Origin: an uncultured Mycoplasmatota bacterium
Lineage (GTDB): Bacteria; Bacillota_I; Bacilli_A; RF39; UBA660
Direction of reading: 5' to 3'
Assembly: GCA_947572405.1 (NCBI GenBank)
Contig: CANPBV010000009.1
Coordinates: 1 to 23,587, forward strand
Length of the DNA stretch: 23,587 nucleotides
Shown: piece after piece, positions 7,008 through 13,947 of the stretch
How the letters are laid out: each line of letters starts with the position of its first letter
How positions within the stretch are numbered: position 1 is the first letter of the stretch
The notes under the pieces: generated by a model
What the model saw: only the letters and a program-made list of their open reading frames with translations
What the model was told of the DNA's origin: nothing
Database searches by the model: none
Position numbers and translations under genes: made by a program

Positions 7008-7997
7008 ATGTTCGCGAAAGATATTGGGATTGATTTGGGAACAGCAAATGTTTTAATCTATATAAAAGGGCAAGGTATTGTTTTAAATGAACCAAGTGTT
7101 GTTGCAATTGATTCTGAAACCAAAAAACCACTTGCAGTTGGAAAAGAAGCAAGAGAAATGTTAGGAAGAACGCCAGGAAGAGTAAAGGCAATTCGACCAA
7201 TGAAAGATGGAGTAATTGCAGATTTTGAAATTACAGAAATTATGTTGGATCATTTTATTAAGAAAATTAATGGAAGAAGCATATTATCAAGACCTAGAAT
7301 ATTGATTTGTTGTCCATCAAATATTACACAAGTAGAAAAGAATGCGATTAAAGAAGCAGCGGAAAGAACAGGAGCAAAAAAGGTTTTTCTAGAAGAAGAA
7401 CCGAAAGTTGCTGCAGTAGGAGCAGGCATGGATATATCAAAGCCAAGTGGGAATATGGTAATTGATATAGGTGGGGGAACAACCGATATTGCTGTTTTAT
7501 CTTTAGGTGGAATTGTTCATAGTTCTTCGATCAAAGTGGCAGGAAACGTTTTTGATAATGATATTATGAAATACATTAAGGATAAATATAAATTGCTCAT
7601 AGGAGATTGTACCGCAGAAGAAATTAAAATTACAATAGGAACCGTTTTTACAGGACATAGAAAAGAAAAGATGGAAGTACGTGGGAGAGATTTGGTAACA
7701 GGACTACCACATACAGTTACCCTTTCCTCAGAGGAAATTGAGGAAGCATTAAAAGAAAGTGTTTATGTTATTGTACATACAGCAAAAAATGTATTGGAAC
7801 AAACTCCACCTGAATTGGCAGCCGATATTATTGATAAAGGAATTGTAATTACTGGTGGAGGAGCCTTAATTGACGGATTTGATGAATTATTGGCATCCGA
7901 ATTAAAAGTACCAGTTTTTATTGCAGAAAGTCCACTTACTTGTGTTGCAGAGGGAACCGGGATACTATTAGATAATATTCATTTGATAGACTCTTAA
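7008..7997 (+). CDS. mbl: Mbl, MreB-family actin-like cell-shape protein
   Basis: This 329-residue actin homologue forms membrane-associated filaments that guide side-wall peptidoglycan synthesis. The actin-fold nucleotide motifs are visible: GIDLGTANVLIYIKGQGIVL near the N-terminus, the central DIGGGTTDIAVLSLGG, and ITGGGALIDG near the C-terminus. The N-terminal MFAKDIGIDLGTANVL and its place directly after spoIIID favour Mbl over MreB or MreBH. The ribosome binding site is AGAGGG. Confidence 0.94.
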   Translation: MFAKDIGIDLGTANVLIYIKGQGIVLNEPSVVAIDSETKKPLAVGKEAREMLGRTPGRVKAIRPMKDGVIADFEITEIMLDHFIKKINGRSILSRPRILICCPSNITQVEKNAIKEAAERTGAKKVFLEEEPKVAAVGAGMDISKPSGNMVIDIGGGTTDIAVLSLGGIVHSSSIKVAGNVFDNDIMKYIKDKYKLLIGDCTAEEIKITIGTVFTGHRKEKMEVRGRDLVTGLPHTVTLSSEEIEEALKESVYVIVHTAKNVLEQTPPELAADIIDKGIVITGGGALIDGFDELLASELKVPVFIAESPLTCVAEGTGILLDNIHLIDS

Positions 7998-8149
7998 ATT
8001 TATCATGATACCCAAATATAGGTACTATTTAAATTTCCATAAAAATACTTACTTTCATTTTAGAAAGGATTTCATGAGGCAATAGAGAAATAAGCTAAAA
8101 AAGAAAAATTTGCTAAATCTAAAGTAATTTGAGTAGTTTGAAAGATTAG

Positions 8150-8178
8150 GTGCAACAAGAGTTGTGCTTTTTTATTTA
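8150..8178 (+). terminator. Rho-independent terminator downstream of mbl
   Basis: GTGCAAC (8150-8156) pairs with GTTGTGC (8161-8167), including two wobbles, across an AAGA tetraloop. It is followed by TTTTTTTATTTAT. Confidence 0.7.
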
Positions 8179-8205
8179 TAAGGGAAGTACATTAAAAAAC
8201 TAAAA

Positions 8206-8232
8206 CAAAAAATATTCATTAATAATGAATAT
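8206..8232 (-). terminator. Hairpin terminator read from the minus strand
   Basis: ATATTCATT (8212-8220) and AATGAATAT (8224-8232) are perfect complements with a 3-nt centre. Read on the minus strand they are followed by TTTTTTG. It would stop transcripts from the zinc-ribbon gene. Confidence 0.55.
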
Positions 8233-8256
8233 ATAAAATTAGAGTATGCCAAAAAG

Positions 8257-8277
8257 AATAACAGATGTTATTTTTTT
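8257..8277. terminator. Short stem over the 3' end of the zinc-ribbon gene
   Basis: AATAAC (8257-8262) pairs with GTTATT (8267-8272) around AGAT, with a T run on the plus side (8271-8277) and CTTTTT on the minus side. It overlaps the stop codon at 8268-8270. Confidence 0.4.
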
Positions 8278-8507
8278 AAAAAATAAGAGGAAATGGCAGT
8301 TTCCCTTCCACACTTTTGACAGGTGAGAGTAGAAACCTTTTTGTTAATTTCCAAATGGTATTTCTTTCTAGACATTTCGTCATAAATAAAATCAGGAACA
8401 TTTTCAGTAAAACCACAATGAAGACAAGTAGTTTTAATATCTTCACTTGTGTCATTATCAAAATCTAAAAAAGGATCAGGATAACGAATAGAATTTTTCT
8501 TCTTCAT
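8268..8507 (-). CDS. Small zinc-ribbon protein of unknown function
   Basis: The 79-residue protein has two CxxC knuckles, CLHC and CQKC, about 35 residues apart, which suggests a single bound zinc. The N-terminus is charged (KKKNSIRYPDPFLDFDND) and there is no membrane segment. I choose the ATG at 8505-8507 because AAGG lies 5 nt before it; an ATG four codons upstream has no ribosome binding site. The gene begins 13 bp after the decayed IS91-type reading frame ends. It may be an element passenger or an old resident gene. I do not recognise the family. Confidence 0.55.
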   Translation of the reverse strand: MKKKNSIRYPDPFLDFDNDTSEDIKTTCLHCGFTENVPDFIYDEMSRKKYHLEINKKVSTLTCQKCGRETAISSYFLKK

Positions 8508-8519
8508 AAAAACCTTCAT

Positions 8520-9033
8520 TTATGGGTAGTAACTACTACAGTATATTATTTCTTCATGACAATGTGGACAAAATAAGAGGATCAATATGAAAATTAACTA
8601 AAATTTTACATCTTCATTTATTGAGAGATTTCTTAAAATTGATTCTATTTTGATCGATAAAATGAGCAACATCAATCGAAATTTTAGTACGATTATGGTA
8701 AGCGCCATAGAAACGAATGTACTTAAAATTAGGTTAAGGAATATGCATAATCAAACGTTGAATCAATTTATAAACATGTAATTCTTCTATTACAATCAAA
8801 TTATCAGTATATCGTTGATACCAAAAAGTAACAAACTCACCATCATAATCCAGAATACGAGATTCAGCTATAAAAGGATGTGATAAATATCTACAAATAT
8901 AAGAAAGTAAGCCTTGAACAGATTTGAATTTGGATTTAGGCGCAAAAATGTAAAATCCATCCCGATATCTGCGATATAAATCATTTTTAATAGAACGAAA
9001 TTGATCTTTTTCAAGTTCCTGTTCTTCTTTCAT
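8520..9033 (-). pseudogene. Decayed IS91-family (IS801/IS1294-like) transposase, C-terminal portion
   Basis: An intact stretch (8734-9033) encodes features of HUH-type IS91 transposases. These are SYICRYLSHPFIAESRI, with a YxxxY tyrosine pair (residues 45 and 49), then DYDGEFVTFWYQRYTD and LIQRLIMHIP. After a TAA, the same frame continues as PNFKYIRFYGAYHNR, a typical continuation. A later TGA and a frame change follow, and then FCPHCHEEIIYC, the zinc-knuckle tail. So at least two stops and one frameshift are present. The N-terminal half with the HUH motif is absent; the transposon-like insertion at 9085 lies only about 50 bp upstream. Confidence 0.8.
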
Positions 9034-9084
9034 AAAATGTATTCTTCTATTTTATTTTTTTTTGAAATTTTCATACTTTTAGCT

Positions 9085-9092
9085 TGAAAGTA
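9085..9092. repeat. Left copy of apparent 8-bp target-site duplication
   Basis: TGAAAGTA lies directly before the left ISAs1-type end (CAGGATTAAATCATG). The same 8 bases occur at 12763-12770, one base after the right end. Confidence 0.65.
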
Positions 9093-9404
9093 CAGGATTA
9101 AATCATGAATAAAAATACAAATAGCGATTAAAGTAAGAATTTATCTAGCTTTAATCGTTTTCATTTGAAAAAAATTTACCTTTTAACTTAAAGATAAATA
9201 GCATATATTTCTTACAAGCCATTTTTCAAAATTCATCTGCATTCTTTTTTTTATTCTTCTTAAACTTGCATTATCATGAAATAATTTAATTTTATTAAGT
9301 ATCCCTAAACAAAATTTATTTATTATTTGCAAGTTCATTAGTGCATTTTTATTCATTGTTGTATTTTTATCTTCCTTAAATGTAAAGTCTAAATGCCAAT
9401 GTAA
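9093..9404 (-). mobile_element. Truncated ISAs1-type copy (3' end only)
   Basis: From 9095 to 9404 this looks identical by eye to 11230-11539 with no gaps, then similarity stops. It carries one terminal repeat and the last coding part of the transposase on the minus strand. It fuses directly to the interior of the rhuM-like gene and supplies its stop codon. Confidence 0.85.
9095..9404. repeat. Direct repeat, copy 1 (310 bp)
   Basis: Same sequence and orientation as 11230-11539 by eye. Recombination between the copies would delete 2135 bp, including the cargo genes. Confidence 0.9.
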
Positions 9405-10185
9405 TTTGTTTTGTCATAGGATGTCTATCTAAAGCATTAATTTCTGCAATATCTAAATAAGCTGATACCATTCTATTTAAAGTATTAAGCTCTTTTTCTG
9501 TTAAATAGTTTTTAGCAATTTCCGTTTCACTTTTTGTTGGATAATCACCTTTAAAATTAGTAAGTCCTAAATTTTCCTTTTCTGAATCCACTCTATTAAA
9601 AACTATCTCAGCGGCTGTGTTCCCATGCGTTGCATAGTGCATTTTATTTTGCACAGTTTTAAAAAAGTCTATTGATAATTTATCTTTAGGATTGTAATCA
9701 ATTGAAGTTGCATAAATATCTAATACTTTTCTCCAAAAAATTTTTTCTGAAGATCTAATGTCACGAATTCTAGCAAGTAATTCTTCAAAGTATGGACTTT
9801 CTCCATTATTTTTTAATCTCTCATCATTTAAAGCAAAACCTTTAATCATATATTCTTTTAATACTTTAGTTGCCCATATTCTAAATTCGGTTGCTTTTTT
9901 AGAATTAATTCTATATCCACCAGCTATAATAGAATCTAAATTATAGTGCAAAACATTATAGTTTTTACCATCATTAGCAGTTGTCAAGAAATCTTTGACA
10001 ACTGAATTTTTAATAAGTTCTTCTTCCTTAAATATATTATTTAAATGATAACTGATATTTTGCTTAGTTGTATCATAAAGATTAGCCATTACGTCTTGAC
10101 TCATCCATATATCCTCATTTTGAATATTAACATCAACTTTAACATTGCCATCTTTTGATACATATATAATCATATTATTTTTCAT
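9376..10185 (-). CDS. RhuM-family protein, C-terminus truncated and fused to IS sequence
   Basis: The 269-residue product matches the RhuM family (named for rhuM of Salmonella pathogenicity island 3; biochemical role unknown). Landmarks are IWMSQDVMANLYDTTKQNIS near residues 26-45, the LHYNLDSIIAGGYRINSKKA block (79-98), FRIWATKVLKEYMIKGFALN and YATHGNTAAEIVFNRVDS. The usual YLDxAE segment is present near residue 242, then RHPMT. From about residue 261 the frame enters IS sequence (TLAFRLYI) and stops at 9376. Roughly the last 50-60 residues of a normal family member are therefore missing. A strong ribosome binding site (AGGGGGTGA) precedes the ATG. It probably formed an operon with the hydrolase gene upstream. 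It may not be functional. Confidence 0.8.
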   Translation of the reverse strand: MKNNMIIYVSKDGNVKVDVNIQNEDIWMSQDVMANLYDTTKQNISYHLNNIFKEEELIKNSVVKDFLTTANDGKNYNVLHYNLDSIIAGGYRINSKKATEFRIWATKVLKEYMIKGFALNDERLKNNGESPYFEELLARIRDIRSSEKIFWRKVLDIYATSIDYNPKDKLSIDFFKTVQNKMHYATHGNTAAEIVFNRVDSEKENLGLTNFKGDYPTKSETEIAKNYLTEKELNTLNRMVSAYLDIAEINALDRHPMTKQITLAFRLYI

Positions 10186-10259
10186 TAAGTCACCCCCTAA
10201 TCTTATTTAATAGTTCTATTTATCCATTTTAAAATTATTTTAGAAATCTCTTCTTCTTT

Positions 10260-10380
10260 ATTATTATAGTTGTGTTCAACATAATAACTGATTACTATAT
10301 TTTCTAATAAATAATAATTTTAATTATACAATGATTAATATATATTATCAGTCATAAAGTAGAACACAACCATTATTATA
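10260..10380. repeat. 9-bp target duplications flanking the MITE-like element
   Basis: ATTATTATA at 10260-10268 and 10372-10380. On the minus strand this is TATAATAAT, coding for Y-N-N in the hydrolase. The extra C at 10371 belongs to the insertion. Confidence 0.8.
10269..10371. mobile_element. MITE-like palindromic insertion (about 103 bp)
   Basis: Ends GTTGTGTTC (10269-10277) and GAACACAAC (10362-10370) are exact inverted repeats. Imperfect pairing continues inward (ACTGAT/ATCAGT). Flanks 10260-10268 and 10372-10380 are both ATTATTATA, a 9-bp target duplication. There is no coding capacity. Excision together with one flank repairs the hydrolase frame, which is independent evidence of insertion. 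The parent transposon family is not identified. Confidence 0.85.
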
Positions 10381-11189
10381 AAAATGATTTGTATTATCTA
10401 TAATTTGATATTCAAAATTATTACAATTAATTGCCTTTTCTTTTAATAAATATTGCTTTAAATATGTTGGATATTCATTACTTCCAGTAAAAGATAGAAT
10501 CGGTATATTAATAGCAGATAGTTGCTCAAAGATTTCTGGATTTCTTTCAATAGGAAAATTATCAATATTACTATTTTCTAAAGATTCGTTTATAAAAGTT
10601 GCAGAGCTTATATAATCAGTCCCACCAATTAATGTATTTAGTAACTTTCTAGGATTATTATTTTTTACATTGCTTTCTGCTTCACTTAATAAATTATCAA
10701 ACTTGCTTTCTTCCTTTTTTGTAATACCAACCATATCAGGTGCAGAAGCTAAAATAAGACCTTGTACATCATCTTTACTTTTTGATAAGTAGTATAATGC
10801 TTTGTTGCATCCTAAACTGTGTTCCATTAAAATAATTTTTCTGTATCCCAATCTTTTTACTTTTTTTATCCAAATCTCAATATCTTTTAAACAATCTTCA
10901 AATATTTCAAAAGTAGCTCCATTTATTTCTAAACTACCATCTTTTTTACTCATACAGTTTATATAAGAGTAACCACGATTATGGCTATATAAAAAACTAA
11001 TTCCATTATTAGAAAGATGCTTTCCTAAAACATATGCGAAATAGTTATCTACAACACTTTGTGCTTGTCCATGAATAAATAAAACACAACAATCTAGTTT
11101 ACCTGAATCAAAGTATGTTCCTTGCAAACGTAAATTATCTTCAGTATATTCATAAAATAAATCTATCATAGCTAGTCACCTCTATATAA

Positions 11190-11195
11190 ATTATA
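11190..11195 (-). promoter_or_regulatory. Putative -10 element for the hydrolase-rhuM operon
   Basis: TATAAT on the minus strand, 20 bp before the hydrolase ATG. No good -35 is seen at 17 bp; that position lies in the terminator hairpin just upstream. Confidence 0.4.
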
Positions 11196-11222
11196 CTAAA
11201 AAAGTTCTAGTTTTCCTAGAAC
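11196..11222 (-). terminator. Minus-strand terminator upstream of the hydrolase gene
   Basis: GTTCTAG (11204-11210) and CTAGAAC (11216-11222) form a perfect 7-bp stem with a 5-nt loop. On the minus strand they are followed by TTTTTTAG. It lies between the right IS copy and the hydrolase gene, so it may insulate the cargo from transposase transcripts or be left over from the gene once upstream. Confidence 0.65.
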
Positions 11223-11229
11223 CTAGCCG

Positions 11230-11539
11230 GGATTAAATCATGAATAAAAATACAAATAGCGATTAAAGTAAGAATTTATCTAGCTTTAATCGTTTTCATT
11301 TGAAAAAAATTTACCTTTTAACTTAAAGATAAATAGCATATATTTCTTACAAGCCATTTTTCAAAATTCATCTGCATTCTTTTTTTTATTCTTCTTAAAC
11401 TTGCATTATCATGAAATAATTTAATTTTATTAAGTATCCCTAAACAAAATTTATTTATTATTTGCAAGTTCATTAGTGCATTTTTATTCATTGTTGTATT
11501 TTTATCTTCCTTAAATGTAAAGTCTAAATGCCAATGTAA
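11230..11539. repeat. Direct repeat, copy 2 (310 bp)
   Basis: Partner of 9095-9404 at an offset of 2135 bp. It includes the left IS end and the transposase C-terminal coding region. Confidence 0.9.
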
Positions 11540-12630
11540 CTTATTTTCTATTGACCAATGTCCACGTGTGGCAATACTAAACTCCTTAATATTAACTTGT
11601 TTACTTGAGATATAATATTTATTTTCAACTGTAGTTACTAGTTTTTCTATTTTCTCTGCTTTCGCATTTGTTCTTTCATTTTTTACTAAAACTTTTTTCG
11701 TAATACTTTTTCTTACTAGCCCAAAACTTTGTACATTTTTCCAATCTGAAAGTTTATAATACCAATTAATATCTGATGTTTGAAAATATTCATATTTAAT
11801 AAATGACGAATGGCTTTTTTCACTTTCCATATAGTAGGCTGACTACGTATTCCCAGCTATTATTTCTTCACATCTTTTAGAATCAAAATAAAGTGAAAGA
11901 TCATTATAAAAATTTCCTTGATTTCCTTTTATTGGAATAATATAATCTCCCCCAGCGTTAATAAAAGCTTCTACATTTTTTGTTTGTGAATTTAAAACAT
12001 CCCAAGTTGCGATAACCCCCCTTAAATTCATTCCATTAATTAAAGTTTCAATGGTAGTAATTTCATTTGTTTTGTCATTAATAGGTACCGTTTCAATACA
12101 TATCCATATTTATTAGAATAACAATTTAAGCAGTTTAACGGACTTTTTCCTTCATTTAAAATAGTGGTACTTCTTTTACTACCATTGTTTACTCTCCCAT
12201 CAAAATTTAATAGTTCTACTTCAGGATTTAAACGATTAGTAATAGATTTAAAGAAGCTAAATAAGATGTCATTTAATTCATCTTTATCAATTAGACTCAT
12301 AATTCTTTCATATGATTCTTCAGTAGGAATACCACCAGTCATTTGAAGAAAAGATTTAAACCAATTATAATTGTCTATAACAAACATATGAATATCTTCC
12401 CAGTCATTGCAGAAAGCAAAAGAGGCCAAAATAACACACATAACAACATCCCATAATTTGAATACTATTTTTCCTTTTTGCCTTGAATCTTTTAATTGTT
12501 TTAGTGCTTCTTTTAATTCTTTTAAGATAGCAGTATCAATATCTTGTATTTTTGTAATACCTAATTTTTTCTTTATATATTTAATTTCATCTTTTGTTAA
12601 ATCACTATATTTCTTTTTTGGTTTTGCCAT
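11318..12630 (-). pseudogene. ISAs1-family transposase, broken by one frameshift and one stop
   Basis: Three frame segments together make a DDE transposase. The N-terminal part (12040-12630) has the associated helical domain and LNFDGR, the first Asp. A frameshift near 12095 leads to VPINDKTNEI, then ATWDVLNSQTKN (second Asp) and GGDYIIPIKGNQGNFYNDL. An in-frame TAG at 11843-11845 is followed without frame change by the last segment (to 11318), which holds TRGHWSIENKLHWHLDFTF with the catalytic Glu. The start is taken at ATG 12630 because AGGTGA lies 5 nt before it. The frameshift site shows no slippery heptamer, so decay is likelier than programmed frameshifting. Confidence 0.88.
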
Positions 12631-12661
12631 TTTCATCACCTATATTATTCTTTCTAATATA

Positions 12662-12690
12662 AGTATACAACAAAACGGTTTTTAAGTCAT
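12662..12690 (-). promoter_or_regulatory. Transposase promoter of the right ISAs1 copy
   Basis: On the minus strand, ATGACT (12685-12690), a 17-bp spacer, then TATACT (12662-12667), with the transposase ATG 32 bp further on. Confidence 0.6.
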
Positions 12691-12762
12691 TTATATCTCA
12701 TTATTCATTGTATTTCCTAATCTTATCACGTTTTCTTTTTTTCTTTCGTACTTTTATCCTGG

Positions 12763-12770
12763 TGAAAGTA
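12763..12770. repeat. Right copy of apparent 8-bp target-site duplication
   Basis: TGAAAGTA, identical to 9085-9092. It lies one base beyond the right IS end and 9 bp before the -35 of the tagO promoter. Confidence 0.65.
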
Positions 12771-12779
12771 TTGAATACG

Positions 12780-12808
12780 TAGACATTCTAATTTTTTTTT
12801 GGTAAAAT
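12780..12808 (+). promoter_or_regulatory. tagO promoter at the edge of the mobile unit
   Basis: TAGACA (12780-12785), a 17-bp spacer, and TAAAAT (12803-12808) with a TG two bases upstream (extended -10). It lies wholly outside the transposon-like unit. Confidence 0.65.
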
Positions 12809-12824
12809 ATACTTGGTGGATAAT

Positions 12825-13886
12825 ATGAATCAAGAATTATTGACTAGAATTTTATTAATGGTACTTATAACATTTTTATTTGTCACATTTGTGACTCCAT
12901 TTGTGAAGAAAATTGCTTTGCACATTGGGGCTGTAGATATGCCAAATTCAAGAAAAGTACATAAAGAACCAATGCCACGATTGGGTGGGCTTGGAATTTA
13001 TTTTGGATTTTTATTAGGATATATGTTATTTGGAACGCATAGTGAAACCATGAATTCTATTTTAATTGGAAGTTTTATTATTATATTAACAGGAGTAGTA
13101 GATGATGTAAAACCTTTAAAGGCTTCTCATAAGTTTATAGGGCAATTAGTAGCAGTTGGTGTAGTCGTTTTTTATGGGAATGTTTTATTAAAGGATATTA
13201 GTGCTTTTGGTTTATATTTTGATTTTGGGATTTTAGCTTATCCCATTACAATCTTTTTTATTTTAGGTTGTATCAACTGTATGAATCTAATTGACGGATT
13301 AGATGGTTTAGCTTCAGGAATTAGTTCCATTTATTTCTTAACGATTGGAATTATAGCGACAATACAAGGGAAAACAGGCTTGGATTTTGTTTTAACTTAT
13401 GTCATGTTAGGATCCACTTTAGGATTCTTAGTTCATAATTTTAATCCAGCTAGTATTTTTATGGGCGATAGTGGTTCTATGTTTTTAGGCTTTATTATTG
13501 CCGTGATAGCACTATTAGGATTTAAAAATGTTACGATGACGTCTTTAATTATTCCCCTTCTTATTTTAGCGATCCCGATTTTAGATACTATTTTTGCGAT
13601 TATTAGAAGAACCTTAAAAGGAGAAAGTATTTCTACTCCAGATAAGTTTCATATACATCATCAGCTTTTGAATCGTAACTTTTCACAGAGGGCAACCGTT
13701 TTGGCTATTTATGGAATTAATTTATTATTTGCGACTGCGTCGATTGTATACGTTTTAAAAGATCAAATGTTAGGATATATTATTTATGGTATTTTACTTA
13801 TGGTTGTTGTTTTATTTGTAGTAAAAACAAATATTATATTTGATGGTGAAGACATTAAGAAAAAGTTATTTCATAAAAAAAAATAA
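12825..13886 (+). CDS. tagO: Undecaprenyl-phosphate GlcNAc-1-phosphate transferase (TagO/WecA family)
   Basis: This integral membrane enzyme moves GlcNAc-1-phosphate from UDP-GlcNAc to undecaprenyl phosphate. That is the first step of wall teichoic acid linkage units and related polymers. The protein is rich in membrane helices and has the family motifs in order: DMPNSRKVHKEPMPRLGG (38-55), the DD pair (93-94) in GVVDDVKP, NLIDGLDGLASG (about 154-165), FMGDSGS and HIHH (276-279). HIHH favours TagO/WecA over MraY. I choose ATG 12825 (353 residues) with GGTGGA before it; a TTG at 12813 is also in frame. No other teichoic acid genes are in the window, so the polymer is not known. Confidence 0.9.
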   Translation: MNQELLTRILLMVLITFLFVTFVTPFVKKIALHIGAVDMPNSRKVHKEPMPRLGGLGIYFGFLLGYMLFGTHSETMNSILIGSFIIILTGVVDDVKPLKASHKFIGQLVAVGVVVFYGNVLLKDISAFGLYFDFGILAYPITIFFILGCINCMNLIDGLDGLASGISSIYFLTIGIIATIQGKTGLDFVLTYVMLGSTLGFLVHNFNPASIFMGDSGSMFLGFIIAVIALLGFKNVTMTSLIIPLLILAIPILDTIFAIIRRTLKGESISTPDKFHIHHQLLNRNFSQRATVLAIYGINLLFATASIVYVLKDQMLGYIIYGILLMVVVLFVVKTNIIFDGEDIKKKLFHKKK

Positions 13887-13947
13887 AAAATTAGATTTTT
13901 AATATTATAAAAAATTGAAATTGTGACATACTATAAATGGTGATATC

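Larger units (their letters stand above)
7998..8256. other. mbl downstream region without a gene
   Basis: No supportable gene. It holds the mbl terminator (8150-8178) and, nearer 8256, the minus-strand terminator region of the zinc-ribbon gene. Confidence 0.5.
10203..11169 (-). pseudogene. Alpha/beta hydrolase gene interrupted near its 3' end by a MITE-like element
   Basis: The uninterrupted frame (10348-11169) encodes 273 residues of an alpha/beta hydrolase, possibly DUF1749/UPF0613-like. It has FIHGQAQS (31-38), a nucleophile elbow MEHSLG with Ser118, a possible acid around Glu232 (TGSNEYP), and His262 in TNHFY. After residue 266 it reads into an insertion and ends GCVLLYD. Removing 10269-10371 and one 9-bp repeat restores TNHFYNNKEEEISKIILKW and a normal end, with the stop at 10203-10205. 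The restored length is 284 residues. The ribosome binding site AGAGGTGA and ATG at 11169 are intact. The triad residues are retained, so the altered product might keep some activity. Confidence 0.8.
9093..12761. mobile_element. Composite-transposon-like unit with ISAs1-type ends
   Basis: The unit has a 312-bp ISAs1 end fragment on the left (9093-9404), cargo (rhuM-like fragment and alpha/beta hydrolase), and a roughly full-length ISAs1-type copy on the right (about 11228-12761). The two copies are in the same orientation. The outer left end CAGGATTAAATCATGAA and outer right end (minus strand CAGGATAAAAGTACGAA) match at 12 of 17 positions, as terminal inverted repeats should. The octamer TGAAAGTA flanks both outer ends, which implies that the whole segment inserted as one unit. 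Neither transposase reading frame is intact, so it is probably immobile without help. Confidence 0.65.
11228..12761 (-). mobile_element. ISAs1-family insertion sequence, full-length but inactive copy
   Basis: About 1.53 kb, with the transposase on the minus strand and ends resembling each other (CGGGATTAAATCATG at left; CAGGATAAAAGTACG on the minus strand at right). The length and single transposase suit ISAs1. The left-end flank shows no match to TGAAAGTA, so this copy alone is not bounded by a duplication; only the outer ends of the composite unit are. Confidence 0.78.

Noticed and set aside
6970..7200. Minus-strand 76-residue frame over the spoIIID/mbl junction
   Set aside because: Composition is Leu/Phe-rich antisense of coding sequence, overlapping two certain genes.
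9758..9946. Plus-strand open frame opposite rhuM
   Set aside because: It is a shadow of the minus-strand coding region, with no ribosome binding site or recognisable domain.
11828..11830. ATG at 11830 as the start of an independent 170-residue gene
   Set aside because: The frame continues across the TAG at 11843 with transposase sequence, so it is a piece of the broken transposase.
12085..12110. Programmed ribosomal frameshift in the ISAs1 transposase
   Set aside because: There is no slippery heptamer at the junction, ISAs1 transposases are normally one frame, and a separate in-frame TAG shows general decay.
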